In this document: positions 36,881 through 47,169 of the stretch, piece after piece
Numbering within the stretch: the stretch's first letter is position 1
Layout: each line of letters starts with the position of its first letter
Source of the DNA: an uncultured Clostridia bacterium
GTDB taxonomy: Bacteria; Bacillota; Clostridia; TANB77; CAG-508
DNA length: 64,000 bases
Assembly: GCA_944392485.1 (NCBI GenBank)
Contig: CALXWO010000006.1
Location: 18,042 to 82,041, forward strand
Reading direction: 5' to 3'
Program-made: the position numbers and the translations under genes
The notes under the pieces: model-generated
Database searches by the model: none
What the model saw: the letters and a program-made list of their open reading frames with translations, nothing else
What the model was told of the DNA's origin: nothing

Positions 36881-39655
36881 TTATTTAAGTGCTTTACTAC
36901 ACTTATGGCAAATAGTTGGGTTTTCTTGGTCTTCTCCTACTGTCTTAGAATACATCCAACATCTTTCGCATTTTTTGCCTTCTGCCTGTTCAATTTTTAC
37001 TCCTAGTTTTTCTTCATTAGATCTTTGGTTTTCTTGAATTTCTAATCCAGATACTATAAACACTGTTTGTAATAGTTCCAAATTTTCTTTCATAAATTTA
37101 TATAAATCTCCCTCTGCATAGAGTGTAACTTTTGCATTTAGTGAATGTCCTATTTCTTTTGCAGCTCTTGCTTCTTCTAGCTTTTTAGAGACAATTTCTT
37201 TAATGTCTACTATCTTTTCCCATTTTTTTCTTAATGTTTCATCATTGTATTTATTATTAACTTCTGGATAGATTGTTAACATTACACTTTCTACATTTTC
37301 TTTAGCTGTTTTAGGCATATATTTCCAGATTTCTTCTGCTGTAAAGCTTGTTAAAGGAGCAAGTATTTTTACTAGAGAATCTAATATTATATACATAGTT
37401 GTTTGGGCTGCTCTTCTTTCTTTAGATTCTTTTTTAGATGTATATAATCTATCTTTTATTATATCTAAATAAAAACTACTCATATCTATAACGCAAAATA
37501 CATTTATTGCCTGATATGCTTCATGAAAATCATAATTATCATAACTATGTGTACATTTTTTTATTAAATCATTTAATTTTAATAATGCATATTTATCTAT
37601 TTCCTGCAATTCTTCGTATTCTAGCATATCTTGATTTGGATCAAAATCTGATATGTTACCTAAAATATATCTTGCTGTATTTCTCATTTTTCTATAAACT
37701 TCTGTTATTTGTTTTAATATGTCTTTTGACAAACTTACGTCTGATTGATAGTCTGATGAAAGAACCCAAAGTCTTAATATATCTGCTCCATATTCTTTAA
37801 TTACCTCTTGTGGGCTAATTCCGTTACCTAAACTTTTAGACATTTTCTTCCCTTGTCCATCTACTGTCCAACCATGTGTTAACACTTGCTTAAATGGCGC
37901 AATGCCATTTGTAGCCACAGATGTTAAAAGTGAAGATTGGAACCAACCTCTATATTGGTCTGCTCCTTCCAAATACAAGTCTGCAGGATATGGAAGGCCT
38001 CTATCTACTAAAACACTTTGGTGAGTTGAGCCAGAATCGAACCAAACATCCATTATGTCTTTTTCTTTCACAAACTCCTTGCTTCCGCAGTTTTCACATT
38101 TGGCATTTTCTGGCATTAAATCTTTTGCATCTAAATCCCACCATGCATTTGATCCTTTTTCTTTAAATATAGATTTTAATTTTTCTATAGATTCTTGTGT
38201 TATATATTCTTTCCCGCATTCTTTACAATAATATATTGGAAGTGGAACTCCCCATGTACGTTGCCTTGAAATGCACCAGTCTGCTCTCTCTTTTATCATG
38301 TTTGATATTCTATCTGCACCCCAAGAAGGAATCCATCTTACTCCTTCTGCTGCTTTTATTGCTTCATCTTTGAATTTATCAACTGAGCAGAACCATTGCT
38401 CTGTTGCTCTAAATATAATTGGGTTTTTACATCTCCAACAATGTGGATAAGAGTGATTTAATTTTTGTTTGTGCAATAAGAATTTGTTTTCTTCTAACCA
38501 TTCAATTATTTTGTCATTAGATTCATCATATTTAAGTCCTGCAAAAATTCCTGCACCCTCTGTTTGATATCCTTTTCCATCAACTGTTACTACAGTTTCT
38601 AATCCATTTTTTAAACCACATAAATAGTCTTCTTTACCATAACCTGGGGCAGTGTGAACAGCTCCTGTTCCAGTTCCAAGCTCTACTACTATTGTATCGT
38701 CGCTTCCTAGTACAACACGTGATTCTCTATCTAAGAAAGGATGTTTACACAAAATGCCTTCTAATTCATTCCCTAAAAAAGTATTTATTATTTTGTATGT
38801 TTCTATTCCCGCTTCTTTCATTACACTATCTACTAATTCTTTTGCAACAATTAGTTTTTCGTTTTCTGTTTCTACAATAGCATATTCGTATTCTCCACCA
38901 ATTGTAATTCCTACATTTCCAGGTAATGTCCATGGAGTTGTTGTCCATATTACAAAATAAGTATTATCTTTTTCAAATTTTCCTTTACTATCCATTACTG
39001 GAAATTTAACATATATTGATGTAGTATCTACATCTTTATATTCAATTTCTGCTTCAGCAAGGGCAGTTTCACAATCAGTACACCAATATACAGGTTTTAA
39101 TCCTTTATATAAATATCCCTTTTTATACATGTCATAAAAAACTCCTAGTTGTCTTGCTTCACATCTTGGTTCATATGTTATATATGGATCTTTCCAGTCA
39201 CCTAAAACTCCTAATCTCTTAAATCCTTCTATTTGTTTATCTTTGTATGTTTTTGTAAATTCTAAGCAAGTATCTCTAAATTTTGATACTGGAATTTTAT
39301 CTCTATCTAATCCTAACTTTTCTATTGCTTTCTTTTCTGTCGGCATACCATGTGTATCAAATCCCGGCACATAAGGAGTATAATATCCTTTTAAATTTTT
39401 ATATCTTACTACTGTATCTTTTAATATTTTATTTAAGGCATGACCTATATGAATCTCACCATTTGCATATGGAGGGCCATCATGTAATACAAATGATTCT
39501 TTACCTTCATTCTTTTTAAGCATTTTTTCATACAAATTGTTTTCGAAAATTTCTTTTTCGATTTCAGGTTCCCTTTCTGGGAGACTTGCTCTCATTGGAA
39601 ATTCTGTCTTTGGTAAGTTTAATGTTTTTCCGTAATCTTTTTTTTCTTCACCCAT
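36881..39655 (-). CDS. ileS: Isoleucyl-tRNA synthetase
   Basis: A 924-residue class I synthetase that charges tRNA-Ile. 'PPYANGEIHIGHAL' (HIGH) lies near residue 60, the editing domain covers about 200-400, 'WVLSSDYQSDVSLS' follows, and 'GKKMSKSLGN' (KMSKS) lies near 600. The C-terminal zinc finger is complete ('CERCWMYSK' and 'CHKCSKAL'). It is preceded by an Ile-specific T-box leader, so expression rises when uncharged tRNA-Ile accumulates. ATG 39655 follows AAAGGGGA. Confidence 0.97.
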   Translation of the reverse strand: MGEEKKDYGKTLNLPKTEFPMRASLPEREPEIEKEIFENNLYEKMLKKNEGKESFVLHDGPPYANGEIHIGHALNKILKDTVVRYKNLKGYYTPYVPGFDTHGMPTEKKAIEKLGLDRDKIPVSKFRDTCLEFTKTYKDKQIEGFKRLGVLGDWKDPYITYEPRCEARQLGVFYDMYKKGYLYKGLKPVYWCTDCETALAEAEIEYKDVDTTSIYVKFPVMDSKGKFEKDNTYFVIWTTTPWTLPGNVGITIGGEYEYAIVETENEKLIVAKELVDSVMKEAGIETYKIINTFLGNELEGILCKHPFLDRESRVVLGSDDTIVVELGTGTGAVHTAPGYGKEDYLCGLKNGLETVVTVDGKGYQTEGAGIFAGLKYDESNDKIIEWLEENKFLLHKQKLNHSYPHCWRCKNPIIFRATEQWFCSVDKFKDEAIKAAEGVRWIPSWGADRISNMIKERADWCISRQRTWGVPLPIYYCKECGKEYITQESIEKLKSIFKEKGSNAWWDLDAKDLMPENAKCENCGSKEFVKEKDIMDVWFDSGSTHQSVLVDRGLPYPADLYLEGADQYRGWFQSSLLTSVATNGIAPFKQVLTHGWTVDGQGKKMSKSLGNGISPQEVIKEYGADILRLWVLSSDYQSDVSLSKDILKQITEVYRKMRNTARYILGNISDFDPNQDMLEYEELQEIDKYALLKLNDLIKKCTHSYDNYDFHEAYQAINVFCVIDMSSFYLDIIKDRLYTSKKESKERRAAQTTMYIILDSLVKILAPLTSFTAEEIWKYMPKTAKENVESVMLTIYPEVNNKYNDETLRKKWEKIVDIKEIVSKKLEEARAAKEIGHSLNAKVTLYAEGDLYKFMKENLELLQTVFIVSGLEIQENQRSNEEKLGVKIEQAEGKKCERCWMYSKTVGEDQENPTICHKCSKALK

Positions 39656-39703
39656 TTAAAAATCCCCTTTCTTTGATAATACTTTTTACTGTTTATTATT
39701 AAC

Positions 39704-39945
39704 TAAAAAAAGCTTGCCCCTGCTAAATAGGGCAAGCTTTTTACTCACGGTACCACCTATTTTATATAAATTTTAATATAAATAAATCTATATATCTCAT
39801 TTATCTTTAACGCAGATTTACGACTTAAATTACTCTTTTTTCGTTTAAGTAACTCCAAGGTGATAACAAACAATTTATTATCTTACTGGATTCTCAGCAA
39901 ATACCCAGCTCTCTGTTAGTTTTACGTTGCCTGTCTTGTCCTTTT
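39704..39945 (-). promoter_or_regulatory. T-box riboswitch controlling ileS (isoleucine)
   Basis: On the minus strand: stem I with AGAGAGCTGGG and GCTGAGAATCC, specifier codon ATC in TTATCACCTTGGAG, the T-box core AGGTGGTACCGTGAG (about 39745-39760) and a terminator AAGCTTGCCC/GGGCAAGCTT with T run (39704-39742). The specifier matches the downstream gene. Confidence 0.95.
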
Positions 39946-40006
39946 CTTTGTTTTTAACTATGTTAACATTTTTTTTAAATTAAATCAATAGCTTTTAGAA
40001 TTTTAT

Positions 40007-40249
40007 TTATCTTTCCTCGTCGTCTTTATCTTTGCTTGCTCTTCTGGTTTTTTCTATTTTACTCAGTTCTGTTTTTATATGATCTGTATCTAAAATGTTA
40101 AATATTTTTCCATATTTTTTATAAAATCCGTTAATTATTTCGTTTTCTATTTCTTGTGCTTCTCCACTTGTTTTAACTTCTTGTACTGTTTTTAGTTGAT
40201 CATATAATTCTTCTAACATAATAGATAAATAGTGTCTGTTTTGATCCAT
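40007..40249 (-). CDS. Small protein of unknown function downstream of gyrA
   Basis: An 80-residue acidic, helical protein ('MDQNRHYLSIMLEELYDQLKT...'), probably coiled-coil, ending in a charged tail. Its ATG follows the gyrA stop with one base between, so it is translationally coupled to gyrA. I do not recognise a family. Confidence 0.75.
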   Translation of the reverse strand: MDQNRHYLSIMLEELYDQLKTVQEVKTSGEAQEIENEIINGFYKKYGKIFNILDTDHIKTELSKIEKTRRASKDKDDEER

Positions 40250-40250
40250 A

Positions 40251-42683
40251 TTACTCTTCCTCTTGTTCAGTAATTTTTTCTATACTTACAACTTTTCCTT
40301 CATTTGTTCTCATTAATGTAACTCCTTGTGTTGATCTTCCTAATATACTTATTTCTGATACATTTATTCTAATAATTGTTCCTGTATCTGTTATAAGCAT
40401 TACATCATCTGTATCTTCTACTATTCTTATTCCTACAATTCGACCTGTTTTTGGAGTTACTTTATAGGTAATTACTCCTTTCCCTCCTCTTGTTTGTACT
40501 CTATATTCGTCAAGTTCTGTTCTTTTTCCAAATCCATTTTCAGTAATTGCAAGAAGTGTTGCATTGCTTCCAGCAATTATTGATTCCATTCCAATTACTT
40601 TATCTTCTTTCACAAGTCTTATTCCAATTACTCCTTGTGATACTCTACCCATTGGTCTTACATCTTTTTCGTCAAATGTAATTGACATTCCTTCCCTTGT
40701 AACTAAAACTATATTGTCTTGTCCGTCTGTTAATCTTACATCAATTAATTCGTCATCACCTTTTAAAGTTATAGAAAGAAGTCCTGTTTTTCTTGCAGAG
40801 TTATATTCGTTAAGTGCTGTTTTCTTTATTATTCCATCTCTTGTTGCAAATAATAAATATTTACCTTCTGCAAAATTTTGTATTGGAATAATTGCAGATA
40901 CCTTTTCTCCTGCATCTAGGCTAAGTAGATTTACTATTGCTGTTCCTCTGGCTGTTCTTCCTGCTTCTGGAATTTCATATCCTTTTAATTTATATAATTT
41001 ACCTTTGTTGCTGAAAAATAAAATTGTATCATGAGTAGATGCTGTAAATATTTGTTTTACAAAATCTTCTTCTCTAGTTGCCATGCCCATAATTCCTTTT
41101 CCGCCTCTTTTTTGGCTTCTATAGGTATCTATTGGCATTCTTTTTATATATCCAAAATTAGTTAATGCAATTACTGTTTGTTCTTCTTTTATTAAATCTT
41201 CGACGTCTATTTCTCCTTCTGCTGCAACTATTTTTGTTAATCTTTCATCTCCAAATTTATCCCTTATTTCTATTAATTCGTCTTTTATAATATTATATAC
41301 TAGAGTTTCGCTTGATAATACATCTTTTAAATAAGCAATTAATTTCATTAATTCGTTGTATTCGTCTTCTATTTTTTCTCTTTGTAACCCTGATAATGTT
41401 TTTAACCTCATGTCCAAAATTGCCTGAGCTTGTATTTCAGAAAGGCCAAACCTTGCCATTAATCTTTCTTTTGCATCATCGTATGCAGCTCTAATTATTG
41501 CAATAACTTCATCTATATTATCTAAAGCAATTTTTAAACCTTCTAATATATGTGCTCTTGCTTCTGCTTTATCCAAATCAAATTTAGTTCTTCTTAAAAC
41601 AACTTCTTTTCTATGTTCTATATAACAATCTAAACATTCTCTTAATGTTAAAATTTTTGGTTCTCCGTTTACTAAAGCTAGCATTATTATTCCAAAAGTA
41701 TCTTGCATTTGTGTGTTTTTATAAAGTTGATTTAATACTACTTGTGCATTTGCATCTCTTTTTAGTTCTATAACAATTCTTACTTTATCTTTTCTATCAG
41801 ATTCATCTCTTATTGCAGATATTCCGTCTAATCTTTTTTCTTTTACTAAATCTGCTATGTGTTCTATTAATTTGGCTTTATTTACTTGGTATGGAAGCGA
41901 AGAAACAACTATTCTTTGTTTGTTTCCACTCATTTCTTCTATTTCTGCTTCTGCACGTAGAGTTATTTTTCCTCTTCCTGTAGTATATGCCTGCTTTATA
42001 CCTTCTCTTCCAAGTATTTGTGCACCTGTTGGAAAATCAGGACCTTTTATTATTTTCATTAAGTCTTCGTCTGTTACTTCATCTTCGTCAATAATTTTTA
42101 TAATACCATTAATTACTTCTGTTAAATTGTGTGGTGGAATATTTGTTGCCATACCAACTGCTATACCAGATGATCCGTTCACAAGAAGTGCTGGTATTTT
42201 AGCTGGCAATACTGTTGGTTCTTGCAATCTATCATCAAAGTTAGGCATAAAATCAACTGTGTTTTTTTCAATGTCTGTAAGCATATTTACAGCTATTTTA
42301 GACATTCTTGCTTCTGTATAACGATATGCTGCTGGAGGATCTCCGTCAACAGATCCGAAATTTCCATGTCCATCTACCATCATATATCTTAAAGAAAAAT
42401 CTTGTGCCATTCTAACTAATGCATCATATACTGACGAATCGCCGTGTGGATGATATCTACCTAAAACGTCTCCAACTGTTGTTGCACATTTTCTATATGG
42501 TTTGTCTGGTGTAAAACCGTCCTCATACATTGTGTATAAAATTCTTCTGTGCACTGGTTTCATTCCATCTCTTACGTCTGGAAGAGCACGTGCCACAATT
42601 ACACTCATTGCATAGTCAATATATGCTGTTCTCATTTCATTTTCAATGTCTCTTCGTATAATATTTTCTTCTGCCTTATCCAT
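40251..42683 (-). CDS. gyrA: DNA gyrase subunit A
   Basis: An 810-residue subunit that cuts and rejoins DNA during negative supercoiling. The N-terminal '[19 protein letters not shown]' and active-site Tyr in '[11 protein letters not shown]' (near 122) are present. The C-terminal beta-pinwheel begins after about 500 and contains the GyrA-box 'QKRGGKG' that is needed for negative supercoiling, so it is gyrase and not topoisomerase IV. In many relatives gyrA follows gyrB directly; here about 5.8 kb with secretion genes and repeats lies between them. Confidence 0.97.
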   Translation of the reverse strand: MDKAEENIIRRDIENEMRTAYIDYAMSVIVARALPDVRDGMKPVHRRILYTMYEDGFTPDKPYRKCATTVGDVLGRYHPHGDSSVYDALVRMAQDFSLRYMMVDGHGNFGSVDGDPPAAYRYTEARMSKIAVNMLTDIEKNTVDFMPNFDDRLQEPTVLPAKIPALLVNGSSGIAVGMATNIPPHNLTEVINGIIKIIDEDEVTDEDLMKIIKGPDFPTGAQILGREGIKQAYTTGRGKITLRAEAEIEEMSGNKQRIVVSSLPYQVNKAKLIEHIADLVKEKRLDGISAIRDESDRKDKVRIVIELKRDANAQVVLNQLYKNTQMQDTFGIIMLALVNGEPKILTLRECLDCYIEHRKEVVLRRTKFDLDKAEARAHILEGLKIALDNIDEVIAIIRAAYDDAKERLMARFGLSEIQAQAILDMRLKTLSGLQREKIEDEYNELMKLIAYLKDVLSSETLVYNIIKDELIEIRDKFGDERLTKIVAAEGEIDVEDLIKEEQTVIALTNFGYIKRMPIDTYRSQKRGGKGIMGMATREEDFVKQIFTASTHDTILFFSNKGKLYKLKGYEIPEAGRTARGTAIVNLLSLDAGEKVSAIIPIQNFAEGKYLLFATRDGIIKKTALNEYNSARKTGLLSITLKGDDELIDVRLTDGQDNIVLVTREGMSITFDEKDVRPMGRVSQGVIGIRLVKEDKVIGMESIIAGSNATLLAITENGFGKRTELDEYRVQTRGGKGVITYKVTPKTGRIVGIRIVEDTDDVMLITDTGTIIRINVSEISILGRSTQGVTLMRTNEGKVVSIEKITEQEEE

Positions 42684-42788
42684 TATTTTAACCCTCTTTT
42701 CATCTATTATTTCATCTTTTCATATTATATATTAACTAAATTTAATATGCAAGGAAAAAGCACAAAAAAACATACGGAAATGTACATT

Positions 42789-43043
42789 TTATTGCTCTAT
42801 CATTATTCCATTTTTCCATAGCTCCTCAGAAGATATATCTATGTTTTCATTCCATACTATACCATATCCTCCAACGTCAATTCTTGCTTTATTAAATAAT
42901 ACATTGTCTTTTAATTGTTCAAAATTTTTAAACTTTTTTATTAAAGGTTTAAAATCATATTTTTTACATTCTCCGCTTTCAAAACTAACTAATAAAATCA
43001 AATTGTCCAAAGTTTTTATTGATTTAATTGTATGAAATTTCAT
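42789..43043 (-). CDS. DUF2442 domain protein
   Basis: An 84-residue protein 'MKFHTIKSIKTLDNLILLV...GYGIVWNENIDISSEELW', typical of DUF2442. Members often sit beside a DUF4160 partner in toxin-antitoxin-like pairs; no such partner is present here. ATG 43043 is preferred to an upstream GTG because of the GGGGGGC element nine bases before it. Confidence 0.8.
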   Translation of the reverse strand: MKFHTIKSIKTLDNLILLVSFESGECKKYDFKPLIKKFKNFEQLKDNVLFNKARIDVGGYGIVWNENIDISSEELWKNGIMIEQ

Positions 43044-43141
43044 ATAAAAGCCCCCCATTTATAATTCCATAAAATCTTGAAATTTCTGGCATATTTTTCC
43101 TTCTTTTTTATTATATTGTTTCTTTTCTTTTTTTGCAATAA

Positions 43142-43874
43142 TTAAACTAACTTGTTTGCAAGCTCTAATTCTTCTTTTGAAAGATTAAAATTATTTCCAT
43201 TGTTTTTTATTAAATTATGTATGTTTTCTACTTGCCTTGCTTTTTTAATTACATTTTCTAAAGGAATAACTTTCTCTAGTTCTTTTTCTATCTTATTATA
43301 TTCTTTTTCCATACTGTTAAAATCTTTATTTTCATAATATCCATTCCAATTTGATATGTATTTATCTATTTTTTCTACAGACTCCATTTGAGACAATAAA
43401 TTGTTTTCTATGTTGTTATTTACTGTATTTAATATAGTATCTTTTCCGTTTTTCAATAATATTTGCTGTAGTATTATTTATTAAATCCTTTTCTTTTGCT
43501 TTATCTATTCCCCAATCTAAAACATCAGATACTGTATCAATTAACCCTCCCTTTTTTACAACATCTCTTACTTGAGAAACATTTTCAAATTTTCCTGTAA
43601 ATACTCCCACTATACTTTTTCCAAAGTCTACAACATTGTCTATTGCTGTTTTTATACCTTCTTTAAATCCATCTGTTATAATGCTATCTTTAATTTCTAT
43701 TATCGAATCTTCTAAAAAGTCTGGCAAAATGGCTCTTAGTCCTAAGTCTATTCCTCCATTTATTACTTTTCCTAGATCTGTTTCCAAAAAAGACTTTTGA
43801 TCATCATATGTAACTGTTTGTGAATTATTGTTTTCTAAATTTAAATTGTTTTCAATTGCAATTTCATTACTCAT
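43142..43874 (-). CDS. Hypothetical protein of the secretion locus, read through one CGG +1 frameshift
   Basis: Straight reading gives a 152-residue product; a second fragment continues in the +1 frame. Skipping the C at 43448-43446 gives one 243-residue protein (733 bases = 3 x 244 + 1). It has no signal peptide. An amphipathic alpha-helical middle ('FLEDSIIEIKDSIITDGFKEGIKTAI' in parts) with regularly spaced Val/Ile/Gly recalls membrane-active or pore-associated proteins, and the C-terminal third is a charged coiled coil ('MEKEYNKIEKELEKVI'). Family not recognised. ATG 43874 follows AAAGGAGG. It is the last gene of the minus-strand secretion cluster and lies just after repeat A copy 2. Confidence 0.75.
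43446..43448 (-). other. CGG +1 frameshift site in the unknown protein
   Basis: Context ATT GAA AAA C GGA AAA GAT. The +1 frame continues the helical pattern for 100 more residues; frame 0 ends ten codons later. Confidence 0.78.
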
Positions 43875-43890
43875 TTTAAACCTCCTTTAA

Positions 43891-44020
43891 ATTGTAATTT
43901 GAATGAGAAGTGAGAAGTGGGATGTGGGAAGTGTGAAATTAGGGCAAGCCTTACGTAGCCTAGCTCTAAAAAGCACACCTCACACTTCACACCTCTCACA
44001 TCACAACAACAAATTACAAT
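43891..44020 (-). repeat. Repeat A, copy 2 (inverted orientation)
   Basis: ATTGTAATTTG...CAAATTACAAT ends with perfect 11-base terminal inverted repeats; inverted relative to copy 1. Its end supplies the stop codon of the CpaE-like gene. Confidence 0.88.
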
Positions 44021-45210
44021 TTTTCTATTATTTTTAAATATTCTTTTTCTATTTTTCTGTCTATTATTTTTAAATTAGTGTTTATTATTTGATCATATTT
44101 TGTGTTTAATTTAATTTCCCCTAAAATATTAAAATCTTCAAATAATAATGCCAGTATTTTTTTACTCGTTGAATTTATATTTGTTTTGTTAAAAACAATA
44201 TTAAATTTTTCTTTTTTTATTTTCCAATTATTTAAATATATATCTAATAAATTTCTGCTTTTTTTCATTTCTGTTAAATTTGGTTCTACTAAAAATATTA
44301 TTTTGTTGCTGTTTTCTAATATTTCTTTAGTATAATTAAAAAAACATATTGAAGTTGTGTCAATAATTATTAATTCATAACTATTTTTTAAATCATTTAA
44401 AATATTTTTTATTTTATTTTTTTCTATTTGAAACTTTTTGTTAAATAATAAATCTGTAGCACATAACAAATCAATATTTTTATTTTCTTTTATAATTAAT
44501 TTATAAATATTTTCTTCTTTTTTATTTTCTGTTTTTTTCTTGTTAAAAAAAGTATTTATACATTGATTGAATATATCAAAATCAATTATTAGAATTTTTT
44601 TATTTTTAATTAATTTTGCAATAATCGCACAAAATGTACTTTTCCCTATCCCATTGCTACCAGAAACACTTATTATTTTGTTGAATTCTTCTTTTTTACT
44701 TTTTATTTTATATTTTTTTAAAATTTTATTTTTTATTATTTTTATTTTCTTTTTTATTTTTTTGTAATTTATTTTTTTATTTTTTATATTATTTTCTAAA
44801 ATTATTTTTTTTAGATTTTTTATTTCTTCATTAATTTCATTTTCTTTTTTTATATTATTTTTTTTATTAATTATATTTTTTAATTCTTCTATTGTTATTT
44901 CGTTGTTATAATATATATTAAATATTCCTTTAGAAATTAAATAGTTTTCTGTTTCTTCATTTTTTTCTTTTAAAATCGCTATAATTTCTATTTCTTTGTT
45001 TTTTTGTTTTATTTTATTAATAATTTCTTTAAATGTTTTTTCTCCTTGTAGTAATTCACTTATAATTATTAAATCAATTTTTTCTTCTTTTTCTAGTACT
45101 TCTAAAATTCCTTCTTGGTACAAAATATCATTTCCTATTATTTGTATGTCTTTTTCCTCTTTTAATTTTTTATTTATTTCTGGATTCATTAATGCAGTTA
45201 AAACATTCAT
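44014..45210 (-). CDS. CpaE/TadZ-like receiver-ParA ATPase
   Basis: A 398-residue protein. The N-terminal receiver-like fold (about 1-110, 'IDLIIISELL') lacks a clear phosphoacceptor set. A long Lys/Glu/Asn-rich linker (110-180) precedes a MinD/ParA-type ATPase with 'VSGSNGIGKSTFCAIIAKLI' near 187 (the usual leading KGG is replaced by SGSN) and 'ILIIDFDIF'. Such proteins position secretion or pilus machines. The last codon and stop fall inside repeat A copy 2, so the present C-terminus may have been set by the insertion. ATG 45210 follows AAAGGAG. It is 14 bases after virB4. Confidence 0.8.
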   Translation of the reverse strand: MNVLTALMNPEINKKLKEEKDIQIIGNDILYQEGILEVLEKEEKIDLIIISELLQGEKTFKEIINKIKQKNKEIEIIAILKEKNEETENYLISKGIFNIYYNNEITIEELKNIINKKNNIKKENEINEEIKNLKKIILENNIKNKKINYKKIKKKIKIIKNKILKKYKIKSKKEEFNKIISVSGSNGIGKSTFCAIIAKLIKNKKILIIDFDIFNQCINTFFNKKKTENKKEENIYKLIIKENKNIDLLCATDLLFNKKFQIEKNKIKNILNDLKNSYELIIIDTTSICFFNYTKEILENSNKIIFLVEPNLTEMKKSRNLLDIYLNNWKIKKEKFNIVFNKTNINSTSKKILALLFEDFNILGEIKLNTKYDQIINTNLKIIDRKIEKEYLKIIEKL

Positions 45211-45224
45211 TTTTTTCTCCTTTT

Positions 45225-47021
45225 TTAATTAATCAATTTTTGTTCAAAATCTGCTACATCTATTTTTGCTAAAATATGTTCTTCTCCAACAAACATTAAA
45301 GCTTCTCCCCTTTTTAATGATTTTATTTCTATTTTTTCTTTTTCAGATAAATTAGTATATTTACTTAAAATTAAAATATTTTCTTCTTCCAAAGCAAAAA
45401 AAATTTTATTACTAGAATTATTTAAAATACTTTTACCATATGTTCCCTCGTCAAGACTAAATAAATCTGATATGTCTTGTGTTATTGCTACACTACTTCC
45501 TCCATATTTTCTTATTGTTTTAAATATTTTATAAATAAAACTTGCAACGTCCTTGTTAGAAGTAACTCCAATTAATCTCCATATCTCATCTAAATAAATA
45601 GCTTTTTTTATTTTTCTATTATTTTTTATTTTGTCCCAAAATAAATCTGTAAATAAATACATTCCATATTTTAAATTTTCTTCTCCTAAATCATATAGGT
45701 CTGCAACTATTAATTTATTGGTTAATTCTATATTTGTATATTGGTTAAAAAAATTTAAAGAGCCTTTTACAAAGGGAAGTAACTTAATTTGCATTTTCTT
45801 TGTTTTTCGATCTTCTCCTAATATTTTATATAAATCTTCTAACAATGGCATATCTCTACTTTCTTTAAAAACTGGTTTTATATTTACTTTGTCTTCTTCT
45901 TTTTTATATAGGCTCTCATCATCAAAATTAATATTTTTTTGTTTATAACATTTAATTAATTTTTCTTCTAATATTGCTTTTTCTTCTTCATCTAATTCTC
46001 CAAATATCAATTTAAAAAATCCTATTAATTTGCTTATTTTTGTGGCAAGATAACCATTTCCTTCTTCTATTGATTCTTCTCTTATATCTAAAATATTTAT
46101 ATATGTATTGGAATTTGGACCTATTTTTAATATGGTTCCATTTAAATTTTTAGCTAATTCTATATATTCTCTTTCTGGATCTATAACATATTGTTCTATC
46201 TGTAATAATCTATATCTTAAAATCATTAATTTTGTATAAAACGATTTTCCTGCACCACTTGTTCCAAAAATACACATATTAGCATTTTTATATTTTTCTT
46301 CATTATATCTATCTATAAAAATTAAAGAATTGTTATAAATATTTGTACCACAAAATATACCTTGCTCATCAAAAATAGTAGAAGAAATAAAAGGATATGT
46401 AGAAACAAGTCCACTTGTTAAAATGTTTCTTCTTGCTGCAAATTTAATATCATCATTATTTTGCATAAAAGGCATACAAGATAAGAATATTTGCTCTTCT
46501 CTAAAATTTGCTCTTCTTGTTTTTAGTCCATTACTTTCTAATATTCCCTCTATTTTATTTAATAAATATTCTAATTCGTTTTTATTTTCAGAAAACGCAT
46601 TTATATAAATATATAAAAAATAAATATCTTCATTATTTACTTGTATTTCTTTTCTTATGTATTTTGCATCATTATATGTAAATGCAGCTATATCAATGTC
46701 TTGTCTGTTTTGGTTTCCTTCTTTTAAATCTATTCCTACATTTGCTATATGATAAGTTAAATTTTTAATTATTTTATATGGATCTTGTTTTTCAAAAAAA
46801 ATGGAAACATTCATATTTAAATTAGAATCTAAAATTTTTTTTAAGATTAAATCATTATATTCTCTATAATAATTAACAATAATTATTCCTGAATAAAACA
46901 TGTTATCTATTTCTATAAATCTTGGATTATTTAAATTAATATAAGAAGGAGATATTTTATCTTTCTCAGAAAATTGTCCTTCTATTTGTTTTTTTAAATT
47001 ATTTTTTAAAATTTTTATTAT
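45225..47021 (-). CDS. virB4: VirB4/TraE-type secretion ATPase with apparent ATA start
   Basis: A 598-residue ATPase that powers type IV secretion. Walker A 'GTSGAGKSFYTKLM' and 'YVIDPEREY' follow a typical N-terminal domain, then 'AIYLDEIWRLIG' (Walker B), 'RKYGGSSVAITQDISD' and 'ILNNSSNKIF'. The family-typical N-terminus 'KDKISPSYINLNNPRFIEIDNMFYSG' (in parts) extends 40 codons upstream of the first ATG (46901). In that stretch there is no ATG, GTG or TTG, but AGGAGGG at 47030-47024 is followed at normal spacing by ATA 47021 (ATA 47018 is a neighbour). I therefore place the start at ATA 47021. Confidence 0.82.
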   Translation of the reverse strand: MIKILKNNLKKQIEGQFSEKDKISPSYINLNNPRFIEIDNMFYSGIIIVNYYREYNDLILKKILDSNLNMNVSIFFEKQDPYKIIKNLTYHIANVGIDLKEGNQNRQDIDIAAFTYNDAKYIRKEIQVNNEDIYFLYIYINAFSENKNELEYLLNKIEGILESNGLKTRRANFREEQIFLSCMPFMQNNDDIKFAARRNILTSGLVSTYPFISSTIFDEQGIFCGTNIYNNSLIFIDRYNEEKYKNANMCIFGTSGAGKSFYTKLMILRYRLLQIEQYVIDPEREYIELAKNLNGTILKIGPNSNTYINILDIREESIEEGNGYLATKISKLIGFFKLIFGELDEEEKAILEEKLIKCYKQKNINFDDESLYKKEEDKVNIKPVFKESRDMPLLEDLYKILGEDRKTKKMQIKLLPFVKGSLNFFNQYTNIELTNKLIVADLYDLGEENLKYGMYLFTDLFWDKIKNNRKIKKAIYLDEIWRLIGVTSNKDVASFIYKIFKTIRKYGGSSVAITQDISDLFSLDEGTYGKSILNNSSNKIFFALEEENILILSKYTNLSEKEKIEIKSLKRGEALMFVGEEHILAKIDVADFEQKLIN

Positions 47022-47036
47022 AACCCTCCTTTCTAG

Positions 47037-47166
47037 ATTGTAATTTGTTGTTGTGATGTGAGAGGTGTGAAGTGTGAGGTGTGCTTTTTAGAGCTAGGCT
47101 ACGTAAGGCTTGCCCTAATTTCACACTTCCCACATCCCACTTCTCACTTCTCATTCAAATTACAAT
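47037..47166 (+). repeat. Repeat A, copy 3
   Basis: ATTGTAATTTG...CAAATTACAAT ends and the same GTGAGAGGTGTGAAG..CTTCCCACATCCC body. It sits between virB4 and the gene upstream of it, inside an apparent operon. Confidence 0.9.
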
Positions 47167-47169
47167 TTG

